A stretch of DNA of 64,000 nucleotides from Proteles cristata cristata. Lineage: Eukaryota > Chordata > Mammalia > Carnivora > Hyaenidae. Positions 47,779 through 60,437 of this stretch are shown here, piece after piece; position 1 is the stretch's first letter; each line of letters begins with the position of its first letter. The notes beneath the pieces were generated by a model. The model was not told the origin of the DNA. It saw nothing but the letters and a program-made list of their open reading frames with translations, and made no database searches. The stretch is taken from contig JAESUZ010005543.1 of NCBI GenBank assembly GCA_017311185.1, positions 1,668,997 through 1,732,996 of the forward strand, in the 5' to 3' direction. Both the position numbers and the translations under genes were made by a program.

Positions 47779-48044
47779 CAAAAAGAATTTATTATAATAT
47801 CACCTTCAGATGTAAAAATGCTAAGTCTTATTGTTTAAAATATACATAAATATAGACTATCCTAGAGAAAAATAGAGGACTTGTCTTCTTTAGACTGTCA
47901 CAGATGTTTTCTTTTTCTTTTTTTTCCCCTGAATGATCAAAACAGGCTATGTTTGTACAACATAAAGGCTATGCTTACAACATGAAAGAGAATTGCTCTG
48001 GTAATTTTTTCATTATATGAACCAAACCAAACCAAATTTGTTAG

Positions 48045-48340
48045 CACAATTTAACAAATATTTATTGAGTGACTATTATTTGTCATAAACAATGTTACTA
48101 ATGTAATGTTGGTAACAAGAGTTACTAATCGGAAATCAGTAACCGAAGATATTCAGATAGACATGACATATCCTTGCCATCAAGATGTCTGCATTTCAGG
48201 AGAGACAAGGATGTAGACAAATAAATGGAATATACTGAATTAGGCACTCATCAGATGCTGTAGGGCTCTCGATGTAGTCATTCCTTCAGCCAGTTGTGGG
48301 AAGTGAAGAGAAGTTATAGAAACAAAGTGGCATTGTGACG
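48045..48340 (+). repeat. Ancient interspersed repeat ('caacaaatatttattgag' type)
   Basis: 'aacaaatatttattgagtgactatta' leads into 'gccatcaagatgtctgcatttcaggagagacaaggatgtagacaaataaatgg', the order of a common mammalian repeat. Best-preserved of five such stretches here. Confidence 0.5.
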
Positions 48341-48845
48341 TGCATTTTTTTTGACCAGGTACACAAATGTATGAGCAAACAAGCTGTTTCTAATTTAAAC
48401 AAAATTAAGAGGTTTTTTTCTGTTATCCAATATAATAGTAGCTTTCTTCCAAATTGGAGTTCCTAATGTAATCTAAAGGTGATTGTACTGTCTCAAAAGT
48501 AGAGATGAAACAAGTGAGAAATAGGACAACAAAAGATCTTTATAGCTTACGAAATGCCTTTCCATATGTTAAAAGTAATAAAACTTCAGTAGGCAAGAAT
48601 ATACATGCACTTGGTAAGCACACCTTGCTGAGTGATCTAGTTTTGATTCAAGAATTCCTATGTAGTACTGATTTAGATTTAAATTTTTACTTTTATATGA
48701 AGGTGATTGGATATTAGTAAATTTTAGTCTTATATGAGATTATTAGTTTATATAAAATATACATGCTTTTGTTTTCAAAGAAAACAAACCTTAATGACTT
48801 CATTATTTAACATGAAACCCAGTTTCTTTCTTGTTCCTTTTTAAT
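48341..48845. other. No identified feature
   Basis: No gene. The 70-codon plus open frame at 48505-48717 has no domain. Confidence 0.5.
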
Positions 48846-49043
48846 AATATTTATTTATATTTGAGAGAGAGACAGAGTGTGAGTGGGGGAGGGACAGAGA
48901 GAGAGGGAGACACAGCATAGGAAGCAGGCTCCAGTCTCTGAGTTGTCAGCACAGAGCCTGATGCGGGGCTCAAACTCACGAACCGTGAGGTCATGACCAG
49001 AGCCAAAGTCAGACATTTAACAGACTGAGCCACCCAGGTGCCC
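48846..49043 (-). mobile_element. Felid SINE
   Basis: T-rich end at 48846, head ending ccacccaggtgccc at 49043. Exact 20-bp target duplication ctttcttgttcctttttaat (48826-48845, 49044-49063). Confidence 0.95.
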
Positions 49044-49084
49044 CTTTCTTGTTCCTTTTTAATTTGTTTTTTAATTTTCAATTA

Positions 49085-49396
49085 CAGTTAACCCTTGAAC
49101 AGCTGGGTTTGAATTGCATGGGTCTCCTTACACACAGATGTGTTTTTGGTAAGTACAGTACTATAAATTTATTTTCTCTTATGACTTTCTTAATATTGTT
49201 TTCTTTTCTCTCTTTATTATAAAAGTACAGGATATAGTAAATATAACATACAAAGTATGTGTGAATCAACTGTTTTTGTCATGAGTAAGGCTTCTGGTCA
49301 ACACTAGGCTAGTAATAGTTAAGTTTGGAGGAAGTTAAAGTTGTTTGTGGTGGGGAGCTCGCTTCCCTAACTCACATGTTGTGCAAGGGTTTACTG
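49085..49396. mobile_element. Tigger-type (TcMar) non-autonomous DNA transposon
   Basis: Starts cagttaacccttgaacagct after a TA and ends gtgcaagggtttactg, an imperfect inverted repeat of the start. The interior ('gtacagtactataaatttattttctc', 'gtaaggcttctggtcaacactaggctagtaatagttaag') matches the internally deleted Tigger elements found across placental mammals. No transposase coding capacity. Confidence 0.88.
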
Positions 49397-50426
49397 CACT
49401 CTGCTTTATATCAAGATAGATTCTGTGGTTCTATAATTCTTCTAGAAGTTCCTGGTCTACTTGACTCCTCATAGAGAACTTTTCTCCAGTATCCTCAGGA
49501 AATGTCATGAATTAATTTTAAGTGGACAGGAAATCAGGTCTCTTACTCATCATTGAACCGGTCATGATGACTAGAGGAATGGAATGTTTATTGACTTAGC
49601 CTAAATCATACATGCCAGTGCAGGAGTTGGCATAAATTTAACTTGAGAAAATGGAAATCAAGGTTATCAAAAGGGAAATGTAGGGATGCTTCTGAGGAGA
49701 CAATAAATCATCATGTACCACACAGATAAGTCTATGGATAAACAATATATTAGAATTTTAAAATGTTTTGATTTTTTATGATAATATAGCTCATATAAAA
49801 AAAACATAAGTTCCATTTCATGTGGGCTGTTGTCCCAATGGAACAATGATGTAATGGATGGAAAGATAACAATATTCGCAACTGAAAGATATATGTTCAT
49901 TTAAAATAAGAAAGGATAAAAACTGTGTCACTGAAATAGCTGCACAAAACTGAAAACACAGTAACACTTCTTACAGTTTGGAAAGATTCCTTTGCTTTTA
50001 GGTCCAAGCAAGATGCTTTTTCTGCCAATGATACCACCTCAAAATGATGAAGACACTGTCATATTCTTCAAGAATTTCTCTTTGCTGTTTTCACAGGGGA
50101 TCTTTCTGTGCTATTGGTCCCTTTCAAGTAACTGGACAATTGCCTGTTGTCCTTCTTGCTCAATAAGTACACTATTCCTGAGTTTTTACTGAACATGAGT
50201 AAATCAAAGGTCAAGTTTCACTCCGTTAAAAGTGACTAGAAATCCAATGAGAATAAAAGTCAGAGTTCCAAATCAGAGATGACACTTGGGGCATTTTCCA
50301 GGTGTACCAACTTGCTAAAAGTCAGAATTTTAGTCCTGCTTGAAGTCTGTTTTGCAGTATTATTATTTAGGGACATGTACAATAGTATCATTTTGGGGGG
50401 CAATACTAAAAATATAAACCAGCTAG
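49397..50426. other. No identified feature
   Basis: No gene. Open frames at 49667-49900 (minus) and 49992-50192 (plus) have no domain. Confidence 0.5.
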
Positions 50427-50646
50427 GGCACCTGGGTGGCTTATTCAGTTAAGCATGGTTTGTGAGTTTGATCCCCAAGTTTGACCCTTGGTTTTGGCTC
50501 AGGTGATGATTTCATGGTTTGTGAGTTTGATCCCCATGTCAGACTCTGCGCTGACAGTGCGGAGTCTGCTTGGAATTCTCTCTGCCCCTACCCCACTTGT
50601 GTTCTCTCTCTCTAAATAAACAAATAAGTAAACTTAAAAAATAAAT
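50427..50646 (+). mobile_element. Felid SINE with internal duplication of the box B segment
   Basis: Head ggcacctgggtggcttatt, then the block catggtttgtgagtttgatc at 50455 and again at 50514, 59 bases later. Between them lies the part normally upstream of box B (gttttggctcaggtgatgat). The rest is ordinary (gctgacagtgcggagtctgc, AAATAAAC tail). Target duplication aaaccagctag (50416-50426) versus aaactagctag (50647-50657). Confidence 0.93.
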
Positions 50647-50780
50647 AAACTAGCTAGTAATTATTAATCCAGTTTTGATACCTTTGGAATCTTCAACAGA
50701 TCATAAGCTATGTGAAAGGGAAGATTCCTTATATATGTATTTATAATATCAGAATTTGTAGTTTTAAAAATTGGTGATTT

Positions 50781-50985
50781 GGGGGTACCTGGGTGGCCCA
50801 GTCGGTTAAGCATCTGACTTCGGTTCAGGTCATGATCTCACAGTACATGGGTTTGAGCCCCACGTCAGGCTCTGTGCTGGCAGCTCAGATCCTGGAGCCT
50901 GCTTTGGATTCTGTCCCTCTTTCTCTGCCCCTCCTCTGCTCATGCTCTTTCTCTCAAAAATAAATAAACTTTAAAAAACTTATTT
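50781..50985 (+). mobile_element. Felid SINE
   Basis: Head gggggtacctgggtggccca, box B ggtttgagcccc, tail aaataaataaactttaaaa. Target duplication around aattggtgattt (50769-50780) and aatcattgattt (50988-50999), imperfect. Confidence 0.93.
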
Positions 50986-51841
50986 TAAATCATTGATTTC
51001 AACATTTGTAAAAGCAATCATCATAAAAACTTGTAAGAAATATATATTTACAAATCACCTGAAAGTTCACCCTCCAAAGATAATCATTGCTGATATTTTT
51101 TAGAGCCATAAGATAAGCCATAAGTGCTTAGTGCTCAGTAAATGCTCAATTAATGTTCTGTTGAAGGCTGAAAGAATATAAATGGAATATATACTCACTT
51201 ATAAAAATATGTTGATATCTATATTTTAACATTGGTAGCTCAGTTCTTTTTTAAACATTTGCTTTATCAAGCTTGATTAAAATTCAAAACAAATGAAAAG
51301 AGATGTGCTCTGCAATACTTTGCAAGTAGTTATCCGATGGGAATTCACACTTTCTCTTTCTGTTTATATGATGCCATTTTAATTACATGTCACTTGCTAA
51401 GAAATGGGTGAGTGAGTGATTATGCCTACAGGAACATTTGGCGCCCAAGGGGGGAAGGGAAGAAGAAGATTTTTAATTTATTATGACTCAGGTACAAATC
51501 ATCATGTTCCTGGACAACGACTATGTTATCATCAACTTGTCACTAACACTAATCCCTGATCCATCACAGGAATTTTCTTTACAAATCACTTGGAAAAAAA
51601 TATTCTCTATTCAAGAAGTCATTTAATTTAGCAAATGTGAAGAAATGGGGAGTAGTTTATACTGTTCACTGAAAAGTCTGACCTGGTTCTTGTATCTTCT
51701 GACATTCATGAGGAATAGAGTTGAGGAAACCTGATGGGGGAGAAGGGGAAATAAGAGAATTTCAAAAACATGAGAGTTATAAAGAATCAACTATCACCAG
51801 GATATGCCTTATCTGGAAGCTTTCCCAGAAATGATGTTTTC
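50986..51841. other. No identified feature
   Basis: No gene. A 'tcagtaaatgctcaattaatgttctgttgaa' piece at 51135-51166 resembles the tail of an L2 or MIR element but is too short to call. Confidence 0.45.
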
Positions 51842-52060
51842 TTTTTTTTTTTTTTTTTATGTTTTATTTATTTGAGAGAGAGAGACAGCATGAGCAGGGG
51901 AGGGTCAGAGAGAGAGAGGGAGACACAGAATCAGAAGCAGGCTCCAGGCTCTGAACTAGCTGTCAGCACAGAGCCCAATGTGGGGCTCCAACCTACAAAC
52001 CTTAAGATCATGACCTGAGCCGAAGTTGATGCTTAACCAACTAAGCCACCTAGGTGCCCC
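51842..52060 (-). mobile_element. Felid SINE with long T-run
   Basis: A T-run at 51842-51859 (reversed poly(A)), GA-rich middle, head ending ccacctaggtgcccc at 52060. Target: atgttttct before, aatgtttttt after. Confidence 0.93.
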
Positions 52061-52529
52061 TAATGTTTTTTTATACTCCCAATTTTTTCCCAGTGATATT
52101 TGGTGGCTATGTCACAATCTTCTCAGGTCTATAAGACAGTGAATATACTTTTTTTTTTTTTTTAACTGGGCAAAAATTCACTGATGCGTGTGTTTTAACG
52201 ATACCATTGGGATTAATTTGCTCACTCTTCATAGTAAATCTATGATATTTAAACTAAAATGAAACTAGCAGAAAGAAGGATAATATTTCAGGCTACAAAC
52301 TACACTCTCAAGTAATTAGCCTTTTGTAAATAATGAAATGGCAAGTCTATATAAATTGCCATAAAGTGTATCCTAAGGCAAAGTTAAACAATCACGTTTA
52401 CAAAAAAATATGTTTATAAGGCCCATGTAGTAGACTAAGTGGAGAGAAGAAAAGGGGAAAGGAAATAAAGGGAAAGAAATTTTTAAAAGAGAAAGGACTA
52501 AGTGTGTACTTGAGAGAAAAATAAATGGG
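52061..52529. other. No identified feature
   Basis: T-run at 52149-52163 and purine-rich DNA near 52440-52500; no gene. Confidence 0.5.
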
Positions 52530-52980
52530 TCTAAATTGAGCTCCACTAATTACTGGTTATATGACGGGGGCACATCTTTGTATTTCATTTTTCTTATCCA
52601 TAATAAATGGTTAATAAGAGTAGTTATCTTATGGGGTGCCTGGGTGGCTTAGTTGGTTAAGTGTCTGACTTCGGCTAAGGTCATGATCTCATAGCTCGTG
52701 GGTTCAAGCCCCGTGTTGGCTCTGTGCTGACAGCCAGCTCAGAGCCTGGAGCCTGTTTCAGACTCTGTATCTCCTTCTCTCTCTGACCATCCCCTGCTCA
52801 TGCTGTCTCTCTCTCTCAGATATAAATAAAACGTTAAAAAAATTTTTTTTAAAAGAGTCGTTATCTCGTAGAGTTATTTTGGAGATCTAGTGAGTTCATA
52901 TTTTTAAAGTGCTTAGACCTTTTAAAAGAGTAACTGCCACTTAGTGAGAGAGAATAAATATTAGCTTTAATCATTATGTC
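52530..52980 (+). mobile_element. MIR SINE split by a felid SINE
   Basis: Left part: 'ctccactaattactggttatatgacgggggcacatctttgtatttcatttttc' with 'aataaatggttaataa'. Right part after the SINE: 'gagttattttggagatctagtgag' and 'aaagtgcttagacc' to 'gagagaataaatattagc'. Together they follow the MIR core and tail. Confidence 0.7.
52632..52852 (+). mobile_element. Felid SINE inside MIR
   Basis: Head ggggtgcctgggtggcttag, box B ggttcaagccccgtg, tail taaataaaacgttaaa. Target duplication aagagtagttatctta (52616-52631) versus aagagtcgttatctcg (52853-52868). Confidence 0.94.
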
Positions 52981-54117
52981 TTGATTAGACAAGCCTAATG
53001 GGAGTTGGGAGACAAATAAGGTAGGAATAGGATAGGGCACCTGTAATATAAATAAGCTTTCAGTATTCTAGGGTATTCTTGTTAACCTGAATAAAGGGCC
53101 GTTGCTTCTCTACCTCTAAGAGACAACTCTTAGAGTCAGTGTATACCCATTCTAGACATCTGCCTCTGAATAATCAGCAAAACTTCAAGATTTGATATGA
53201 TGCCAAAGTGAAATAAGTCTTTCCAGCTGTTTTAACATGGATACTAGTATTTGTTCTCTTGAATTGTAGGATTGGCTAGATATCAGAGGTATCAACCAGA
53301 TTCATGTGCTGCTTGGAACCTATGGTAAATAGATTTACTGAGGAGTCTCCTGTGATTTCAAGAAAGGCTGTACCTTCTTCAATAGATTCATTTTGAAAAA
53401 CTCCTTATTCTAGAGGGCTCTGATAAAGATCAGATGCCTGGCCACCAGTCCGCAAGTGAACAAGCACCCCAAGGTGTATGTGTATGACAAAATGTCCATC
53501 TTGAATTAGTTGTGTCTATTGAGACATAGAAAACTACTTTTCAGTATTTCAATATTAAGTGATATATATGTGATCAGATTTTATAAACTCAGAAGCAAAG
53601 AGTTCTTTTATGTGGAATGCAAATTCTTATGCCAGATTATAAAGGTCTTGGTATTAATAAATTGGGAAAGAAATTTTTGAAAGGGTTATAAGGATGGGTA
53701 TTTTGGAATAGACTCAGAATTGGAAATTTTGCTATCCCATGTGAATATTTACCAAAAACATCACCTCTATAAAGTGTCTTAAATCAAGTGGACAAGATGA
53801 TCAATTCTGCAGAGATCATCCATATTCTTTGTTTTGTAGAACTGGTACTTGCTTAATGGCTTAATGAAAAATAAGACCTTGAAGTTATGCCTTGTTAAAA
53901 TAACAAGCATTTCCAATTTGGCATTCAGCATTGTTGAGTACCCAATTTACTAGGAACTTAGGGTCTCTGGTATGGCTCATGTATGGTGAAGACTAGACAG
54001 CTTCTTGATGATGATCCATTATATGGGCACCCTCTGAAACCTTGGTGAAACCTTCACCAATATAAGTTATTATTTTGGATTTGGATCAGATTTACTTCTT
54101 TTTCATCTTTTTTCAAC
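52981..54117. other. No identified feature
   Basis: No gene or repeat recognised in 1.1 kb. Confidence 0.45.
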
Positions 54118-54262
54118 TTTATAATATATAAATATATACACATATATGTATATATATGTGTACATATGTGTGTACATATATGTGTATATATTTATATATA
54201 CATAGATATGCATATGTATATATTTAATGAATAATATATAATAATAAATATTTAATATCTTA
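54118..54262. repeat. AT/TG-rich low-complexity tract
   Basis: Alternating TA, TG and CA dinucleotides (tatatatgtgtacatatgtg and similar) followed by TAATA-rich DNA. The 69-codon minus open frame over it (Y/I/M/H-rich) is an artefact. Confidence 0.9.
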
Positions 54263-56929
54263 ATTTCATAAACTATATTTCCAACCCAACTACACATTCT
54301 TGGCAAAGGCATTTTCCTTATTTATAGCAGAATTTATGATGATGAATGAATGGATAGACAGATAAAAATGCTTTAATTCTGCCTAAAGAAATGTTAAGCC
54401 TAGTATGTATATATGCAGATGAGAAGAGATAAATTCATCTAGTCATTCATATGCTTCCATATATACAGTTGTAAAGTGTTATGACAGTAAAATGTTAAAA
54501 AAAGAAATAACTTGATTTTTGATAGTACATTTTTTTTTGTCATAGGTACATAGACTTTTAACACAATTTGGGTAAGTTGGTGTACTAATAATAAATTATA
54601 TACGTCCCAAATAACACTTCACCAAATGAATTAGTGCTTAAATGTAAGTTGCATAAAGACACCTGCTTACCTGTTCTTTTAACTCCAAAGCATGATTTGA
54701 AGATGTCATGCAATTTGTCATGAGTTGATTCCCTGAACATGCCTATCCTTGAATGTCACTTTCTAAATGATGATTAAGGAAACAAACACATTCTTCTCCA
54801 ATAAAGAAGTATTGAAAAAATATGATTTTTGCTCATGTCACTGCAATGCGAAATTGGCTAGCTGCAGGACAATGAATATTACTCAGTGATGGAACCACTA
54901 TTGAACACAATGTATCAAAAGATGACATATTTCCTTTCAATCAATGTCTGCCCTCCAGTATATCATTCCTATTGAGTTTATCACTTATAAACCTATTTCA
55001 GGGGATTTATGAAGTTTGGCCATAGCTTGTCTTTGGGAGAGAGATTATTTTTAGAAAAAATGACTATGTTTGTATAATAACCTTTAGCAATGAAACTTGT
55101 GATATGTATACCTTCTAAGATCACACTGATATATGAGTTTTGGAATTCCTAGTTTATTTCTGATAGTTTTGGATATATAAAACAGTGGAATTATAAGATT
55201 GGAAGTGAACTTACATGTCAAATATCCCTGTGACCAGACTGTTATTCTGTCCCTTTTATCAAGCAATTTCTGTGCTCTGAATATCCTAGTGAACTACTCA
55301 CGTACCTAGGTACCCCCTTACATTTTGGAACATTTCAAGATTTGATTTTCTTTTTAACTCACTAGAAATATGTCTTTCTATAATTTCCACTTACTAGTCC
55401 TAATTCTTCTTCCACATGATACCACTTCATATATTCGAAGATTGCTGCTGTGTTCGAATAAGTAATCTCTAAGGTCTTGAGTTCTCCAACTCTTCTCAAT
55501 ATTATCTTGAATGAGTGGATATATTGTTTCTAGGTTTCTTGACATTTTTATTACTTTCTTTTGGAGAGTTTTGCTATATTTTATTCTTAGGACCACAGAT
55601 AAGTAGATTAAAGAACAATTCATGTTATCATGTACAGTTTTATATTTGGCTGCTTCGGGTTTTGTGGACCAATATACTACGGAGTGGACAGAACTATTCA
55701 CTTTTTATTATTTTATAAATATTATACTATCATATATTCTTATTATGTGAATATAGCTGTTTCCCTCCATTCCTATCACAACAGTTTTATCTCCTAACAG
55801 ATTCATAAGAGAAGAGTTCAGGGAGATTTATATATATATAGGTATCTATAGATATATTTTTTTCCTGTTCAATAGCTCCTGAATCTTTTCCAAAGTAAGG
55901 TTTTAGAAGAGTCCTACTTTGTAATACAAAACCAATGTGGAGAGGACCTCAAGCACACCTTGCCTAAAAAAACCTTATCCACATGCTCCACTTGATATGA
56001 ACAATATGACCTCAGCGGACTCATTGTAAATGGATGCATCAGGGAGATCTAGAGCAGAAAGGGGGTAGAGTTTTCTATGAATGTAGCTCTATTTTGGATT
56101 TTTCAAGAAGTCTCATCATTGCAAAACAGACATGAATATATACTCCAAATCTTCAGTGTATGGATAGAAATTGTCAGTAAGGAAATAAAAAGATTAATGA
56201 ATGTCAACTTTAGATATATCACTTGACTTCTTAACTTGAGGTCCATCACCTGTCAAAAATACTTTACTACAAAGGGCATTCTCTTTTATAATTACTTTAC
56301 AACTATAAAAATTAAGATATTAATATTTATACACTCTTACTACCTAATCATCAGATGCATACCACTTACACTAATACTCTCAATAATATACTTATGGTCA
56401 ACGGATACAGCTCCAAGTCAAACACTTTCATTTAGTGTTCATATCTCACTCTGGAAATACTTGCTTTGTCTTTCCTTGACTTTCATTATATAGGCACTTT
56501 TAAAGTTATCGTAGAATGTGCCCTAGTTTGGGTTTGATATTTCCTTATAATATTAGATTCAGATTAGGAATTTCTGTCTGGAACAATCATAAAAGTGTTG
56601 TACATTTTCTCATTTCCATTAAGGTGGAACATACTGATTTGTCTCATTATAGATGATGTTCAGTTCAGTTACTGGATTAAGATGGTATATGTCAGGCTTA
56701 CCCAATGTAAAGTTACTCTTTTCCCTTTGTAATTGTTATGAATTTTGTGTACAGTTACTTTCAGTCTTTATAAATGTTATATTCATTAGACAATTAATTA
56801 ATTAACTATATAATATTATTGTGCATTTATTATTTCCTATTTTATTTAGCTTATCAACTAAATAATCATACTGTGGATTTATGATGTCCTATTTTATACA
56901 GTGGGTTTTGGTCTGTTCCTAGCAGAATT
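54263..56929. other. Mostly unidentified
   Basis: 2.7 kb of AT-rich DNA without a recognised gene. 55330-55720 looks repeat-like (for instance 'ttctccaactcttctcaatattatc' and 'gtggaccaatatactacggagtggacagaactattcac') but I cannot name it. It holds the 107-codon minus open frame at 55378-55701, which has no domain I recognise. Confidence 0.4.
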
Positions 56930-58340
56930 TATTTCGATGTTTACATTGTCCCTGATGTGTCCAGAAGCCATGTTCTGTGGTTTCCTTTTAAGATGTACCC
57001 GCCATCTTTTCTGTGAGAACTTCCTTGCTTTTTGACACCAACAGATATTCCTGGCTCATCTTGTATTTTCTGAAACTCAGCCCTAGAATCAAGCATTATT
57101 TCTCTGAAGAGCCTTTCTTCCTTTTCATGGGGAATCATGTTTGGAATCCAACATTCAGCACCAGATGTGCTCATTGTTATTGAGGTTTCGTTTCCCATAC
57201 ATCCCCTCAGTGGGCAGAATTAGAATCAACTTATGCATAGGCATACTTACATACATACATATGTGTCAACATAAACCAGATGCGTAATAAAGACACACAC
57301 ATGCACATGACATGTACGCCTTTATATTTAGATTAATTTTTCTGTCTCTGTCCATCAAAAACATTGAATTCACTTTGATATTTCCAGTACCAATCCAATC
57401 AAATGGCTCGTTCTAGTTTTCTTCCTTTTCTTTACTCCCTACTCCATTTTTTAAATTCCCTTCTCTGACAGTGATGAACCTGGTTTCCATTACATTTACT
57501 ATATTAATAATTTGATCATTCTTTCATCATGCAACCAGTCTCCCTCCCTACAGCCATGCCCTCCCCCAAGCCAGTGCCCTCTCCTTAGGGCTCTGACCCT
57601 CCATGCTGTGCTTCCCCCAAGCAGACACCCTCCTTACCTAGCTTGGGCTCCAGTCGCCTATGTGGGGCCGTATCCTCTGGATGAAAGCTGCCCTTTCCCT
57701 TCTCAGGCTCTGCCGCTCTGTGCTGGGCTGTCAGAATGCTTCCTCTCCAAAAACCTATATGATGTCCTCTTTTCACAGGGCCATCCTCCTCACTCCTCTT
57801 ACTTGCTTGGGCTCTAACATCTTGCGGTGGGCTGGCCCACACCCTACCCATGCCATGTGGTGTCCTTCTGCTCAGGCATCGACACCTCATGCCAGGTGGT
57901 GGCTCTGTGTGAACACCCTCCTCTCCCTGCTTGGGTTATGATTCCTGAGGCCAGACTGTCCCCCATCCCACACGTGGATGCATTCCCCACTGCTCATGTG
58001 TTGATGTCCTACAGCCTCCTGTCTCCCTTGAAGAAATGGCCCTTACTTTCCACCTGCACTGTGGCATCCTATGCAGGTTGCCATGGATGCCCTTCTCACC
58101 CCACTCAGGCTCTGAAGTTATGTGAATCATACTCTGTCACTCAAGTCTTCCTCAGCTGACTTGGGTTCTCATACCTATGCTGGACTCCCCTTTATGTGGA
58201 TGTCTCCTCTCTGCTCAGGCTCTGATACCCTGGCCGGGAAGCCTTGCTACACCATTAGGACTGTAATATACAACTCTAGGTCATGGTAACTTTACTCTCC
58301 AGCCCCATTTGCTTGAAAGCTTGCTTTGCTCTGTCCACTT
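56930..58340. mobile_element. Probable old LINE-1 untranslated region with internal minisatellite
   Basis: 'cctggctcatcttgtattttctgaaactcagccctagaatcaagcatt', 'gaagagcctttcttccttttcatggggaatc' and 'gtgctcattgttattgagg' at 57047-57186 follow a recalled old mammalian L1 segment. A TACA/ACAC-rich stretch (57240-57320), 'gacagtgatgaacctggtttccatta' (57468) and the GC-rich tandem array come next, also in that order. Orientation and subfamily are undecided. The open frames between 57512 and 58159 come from the stop-poor GC-rich array. Confidence 0.5.
57583..58260. repeat. Degenerate ~57-bp minisatellite, about 12 units
   Basis: The motif ctgctcaggctctgatacc and its variants recur at about 57583, 57641, 57702, 57803, 57868, 57927, 57990, 58053, 58104, 58156 and 58211. 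Most spacings are 51-64 bases; one of 101 probably covers two units. Between motifs come 'tatgctgggctgcccc'-like and 'tggatgtcctcctct'-like parts. Units are strongly diverged, so the array is old. Confidence 0.8.
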
Positions 58341-60437
58341 AATGGCTTTAGAGCTGAATTGTCTGAGAAGGAAAGAGAAGAGGAAGAGGAAGAGAAAAGG
58401 CTAAAAGATTTATGATTTGGAAAAATTTAATTAGTAACCTTCACATAAGACTAACTGCATGTTTCCAATACAGTGTTTATTCATCACTCTACTCCATTCA
58501 CTTCTCTCTCATTTTCAATAGGTGTAAAAAATGTACTGGAAAACTTGATGTGAATAGGATCTTGGTAGGAAGAGTTGGAGTCTTCTTAAATTCTGTACTT
58601 TCTGTCTTTTAATATCTGGATACATACACAGGAGATATTCTCTTTTAGTATCAGGGAACGTGTTAAATTAGACATATGCATATTTCTAAGCAAACTGACT
58701 CTGGAATCCTACAAAAAGTCCCTATGCTATCAACAGTTCAACTGTTCATGCCAAAAACACAGCTAAACTAAGATGTGCTTCTGCCTTTCTTCATTTTATG
58801 CCAAAAGCAATTAGAGTTGAGAGAATCTTAGGCTCAGAAAATTAGGAACCTGCTTCTGTTGACATACATTTGCAATGTTGATGCTTCTAGTCCAGCATAG
58901 ATTTTCTATTTAAGTCCATTATGTAATCCTTTGCTACTGAATTAGAAAAAAAAATCTGAATGTAGACTAAAATAGAGACTTTGATGTATGAAAGCAATCA
59001 TTAAGATCTACATTAAAACAAAGCATGTAAAAGGTCCAATTTAACAGTTTAAAATGTGTTTCCCAAGCGAAACCAACTATGGGGCCTTTTAACATTTTTT
59101 TCCTTTCTCTATTCCTTCTTTCTCTCCTTTCATCTCTTTCCCCTACCCTCCCTCCCACCGCCTTCTCCCTCTCCCTGCTCACCTCTCTCTCTATCTCTTT
59201 CTCTCAGAATACACTGTAATTCTTGAATATCATGATTTCCATCTTTCACAAATTTTGGAGAATTCTTAATTAGAATTATTTTAAAACATTTTCTTTCTCC
59301 TTTTCTCTCTGTTTCTCACATGCTGGAACTCTACTTCAGCTTATGTTTGGCATTCTTATTTCAACCTCTATGTCTCTTAGATTCACATGCATGTGAATGC
59401 ATTTTCCATATTCCTTTCTTGTCTGTCTGTGCTGCATTCCAGATTATTTTTAAATATATTTTTTCCAAAACCACTATTTATTCAGAATTCTGTCTCTAGT
59501 ATAAGTCTAATATGTCTAATATGGTGTTTATTTCTTCTATGGAGTTTTTATTTCAATAATTCTATTTCTTATTCTTGAAATTGTTTTTGGTTCATTTTAA
59601 AATTTGTCTTATGTTCTTTGCATATTGTTATCAAGTTGTTTATATATCTTTAAGGTTTTGTACACAGATGTCTTATATTCTACATGTGATAAATTTAATA
59701 ACTGAAGTTCTTGGAGATTCTAATTTAAAAACTTTTTTGCTCTCGTTTTTTTGTTCATTTGGTTTTTTGGTTTTAAGTAGTTCTTGGCACTTAACATATA
59801 TTTGCATGTACTTGATCTGTGGGACCCCATGGAGAGGGGAAAAGTGAAGATTTAAAAAAAATTAATTCTAATAGAGTTAAAATGTTTTTTTTTTAAGGGG
59901 AATTTTTATTTGCTCCTGCCAGATGGTGGGTGTTTCTACAAAGCCTGGACAAGGTTAATCTAATTTAATATATGTGAATTTTATAAATATAAATTTTAAC
60001 CTGTGAGACAAGTAAGAGTGAGTTTATAGTTAAAAATTCTCAATGCACAAGTATTTTTTCTCTGTTGTTATTGTATTATTATTGCCATCACCATTATATA
60101 ACAGGGCTCATGACTGAGATATGTTTTGACCATACAAAGGTAGATAAAATGTGAATTTTAAGGGAGAAATTATTTCAAAATCCTATAGGTTCTTGATGTA
60201 CTGAGAACTAGAAAGAGAATGGAAAACATATCACAGGAAGAGAGTTATCCGTGTCAATCCTAAAATGATTGATAGTCTTAATTTTCTTTAAACACTGAAG
60301 CTTAATTCAGAAGATTTCTTTTGAATTTCCCTCCTGTAACATTGCATTTTTATTGCCTTATCAAACTGCCTCGTCTTACTCATATCCTCTCTGCTATAAT
60401 CCATTGTCCATATTCCTGTCAGTCTCCCATTTCTAAA
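58341..60437. other. Mostly unidentified; pyrimidine tract at 59098-59210
   Basis: No gene. 59098-59210 is CT-rich ('ccctctccctgctcacctctctctc' resembles a SINE CT region but lacks a head). 59390-59960 is T-rich and may be an old LINE segment ('gttatcaagttgtttatatatctttaagg', 'tttgctcctgccagatggtgggtg'), not assigned. Confidence 0.4.

Noticed and set aside
55378..55701. 107-codon minus-strand open frame
   Set aside because: No recognised domain, no homologue recalled, and the DNA looks like an unnamed old repeat.
57512..58159. Overlapping open frames of about 100 codons on both strands
   Set aside because: They lie in a GC-rich degenerate minisatellite where stop codons are rare by composition; no domain and frames on both strands.
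59098..59210. CT-rich stretch as another SINE
   Set aside because: It resembles the SINE CT region but has no tRNA-like head or AATAAATAAA tail; a simple pyrimidine tract is enough.
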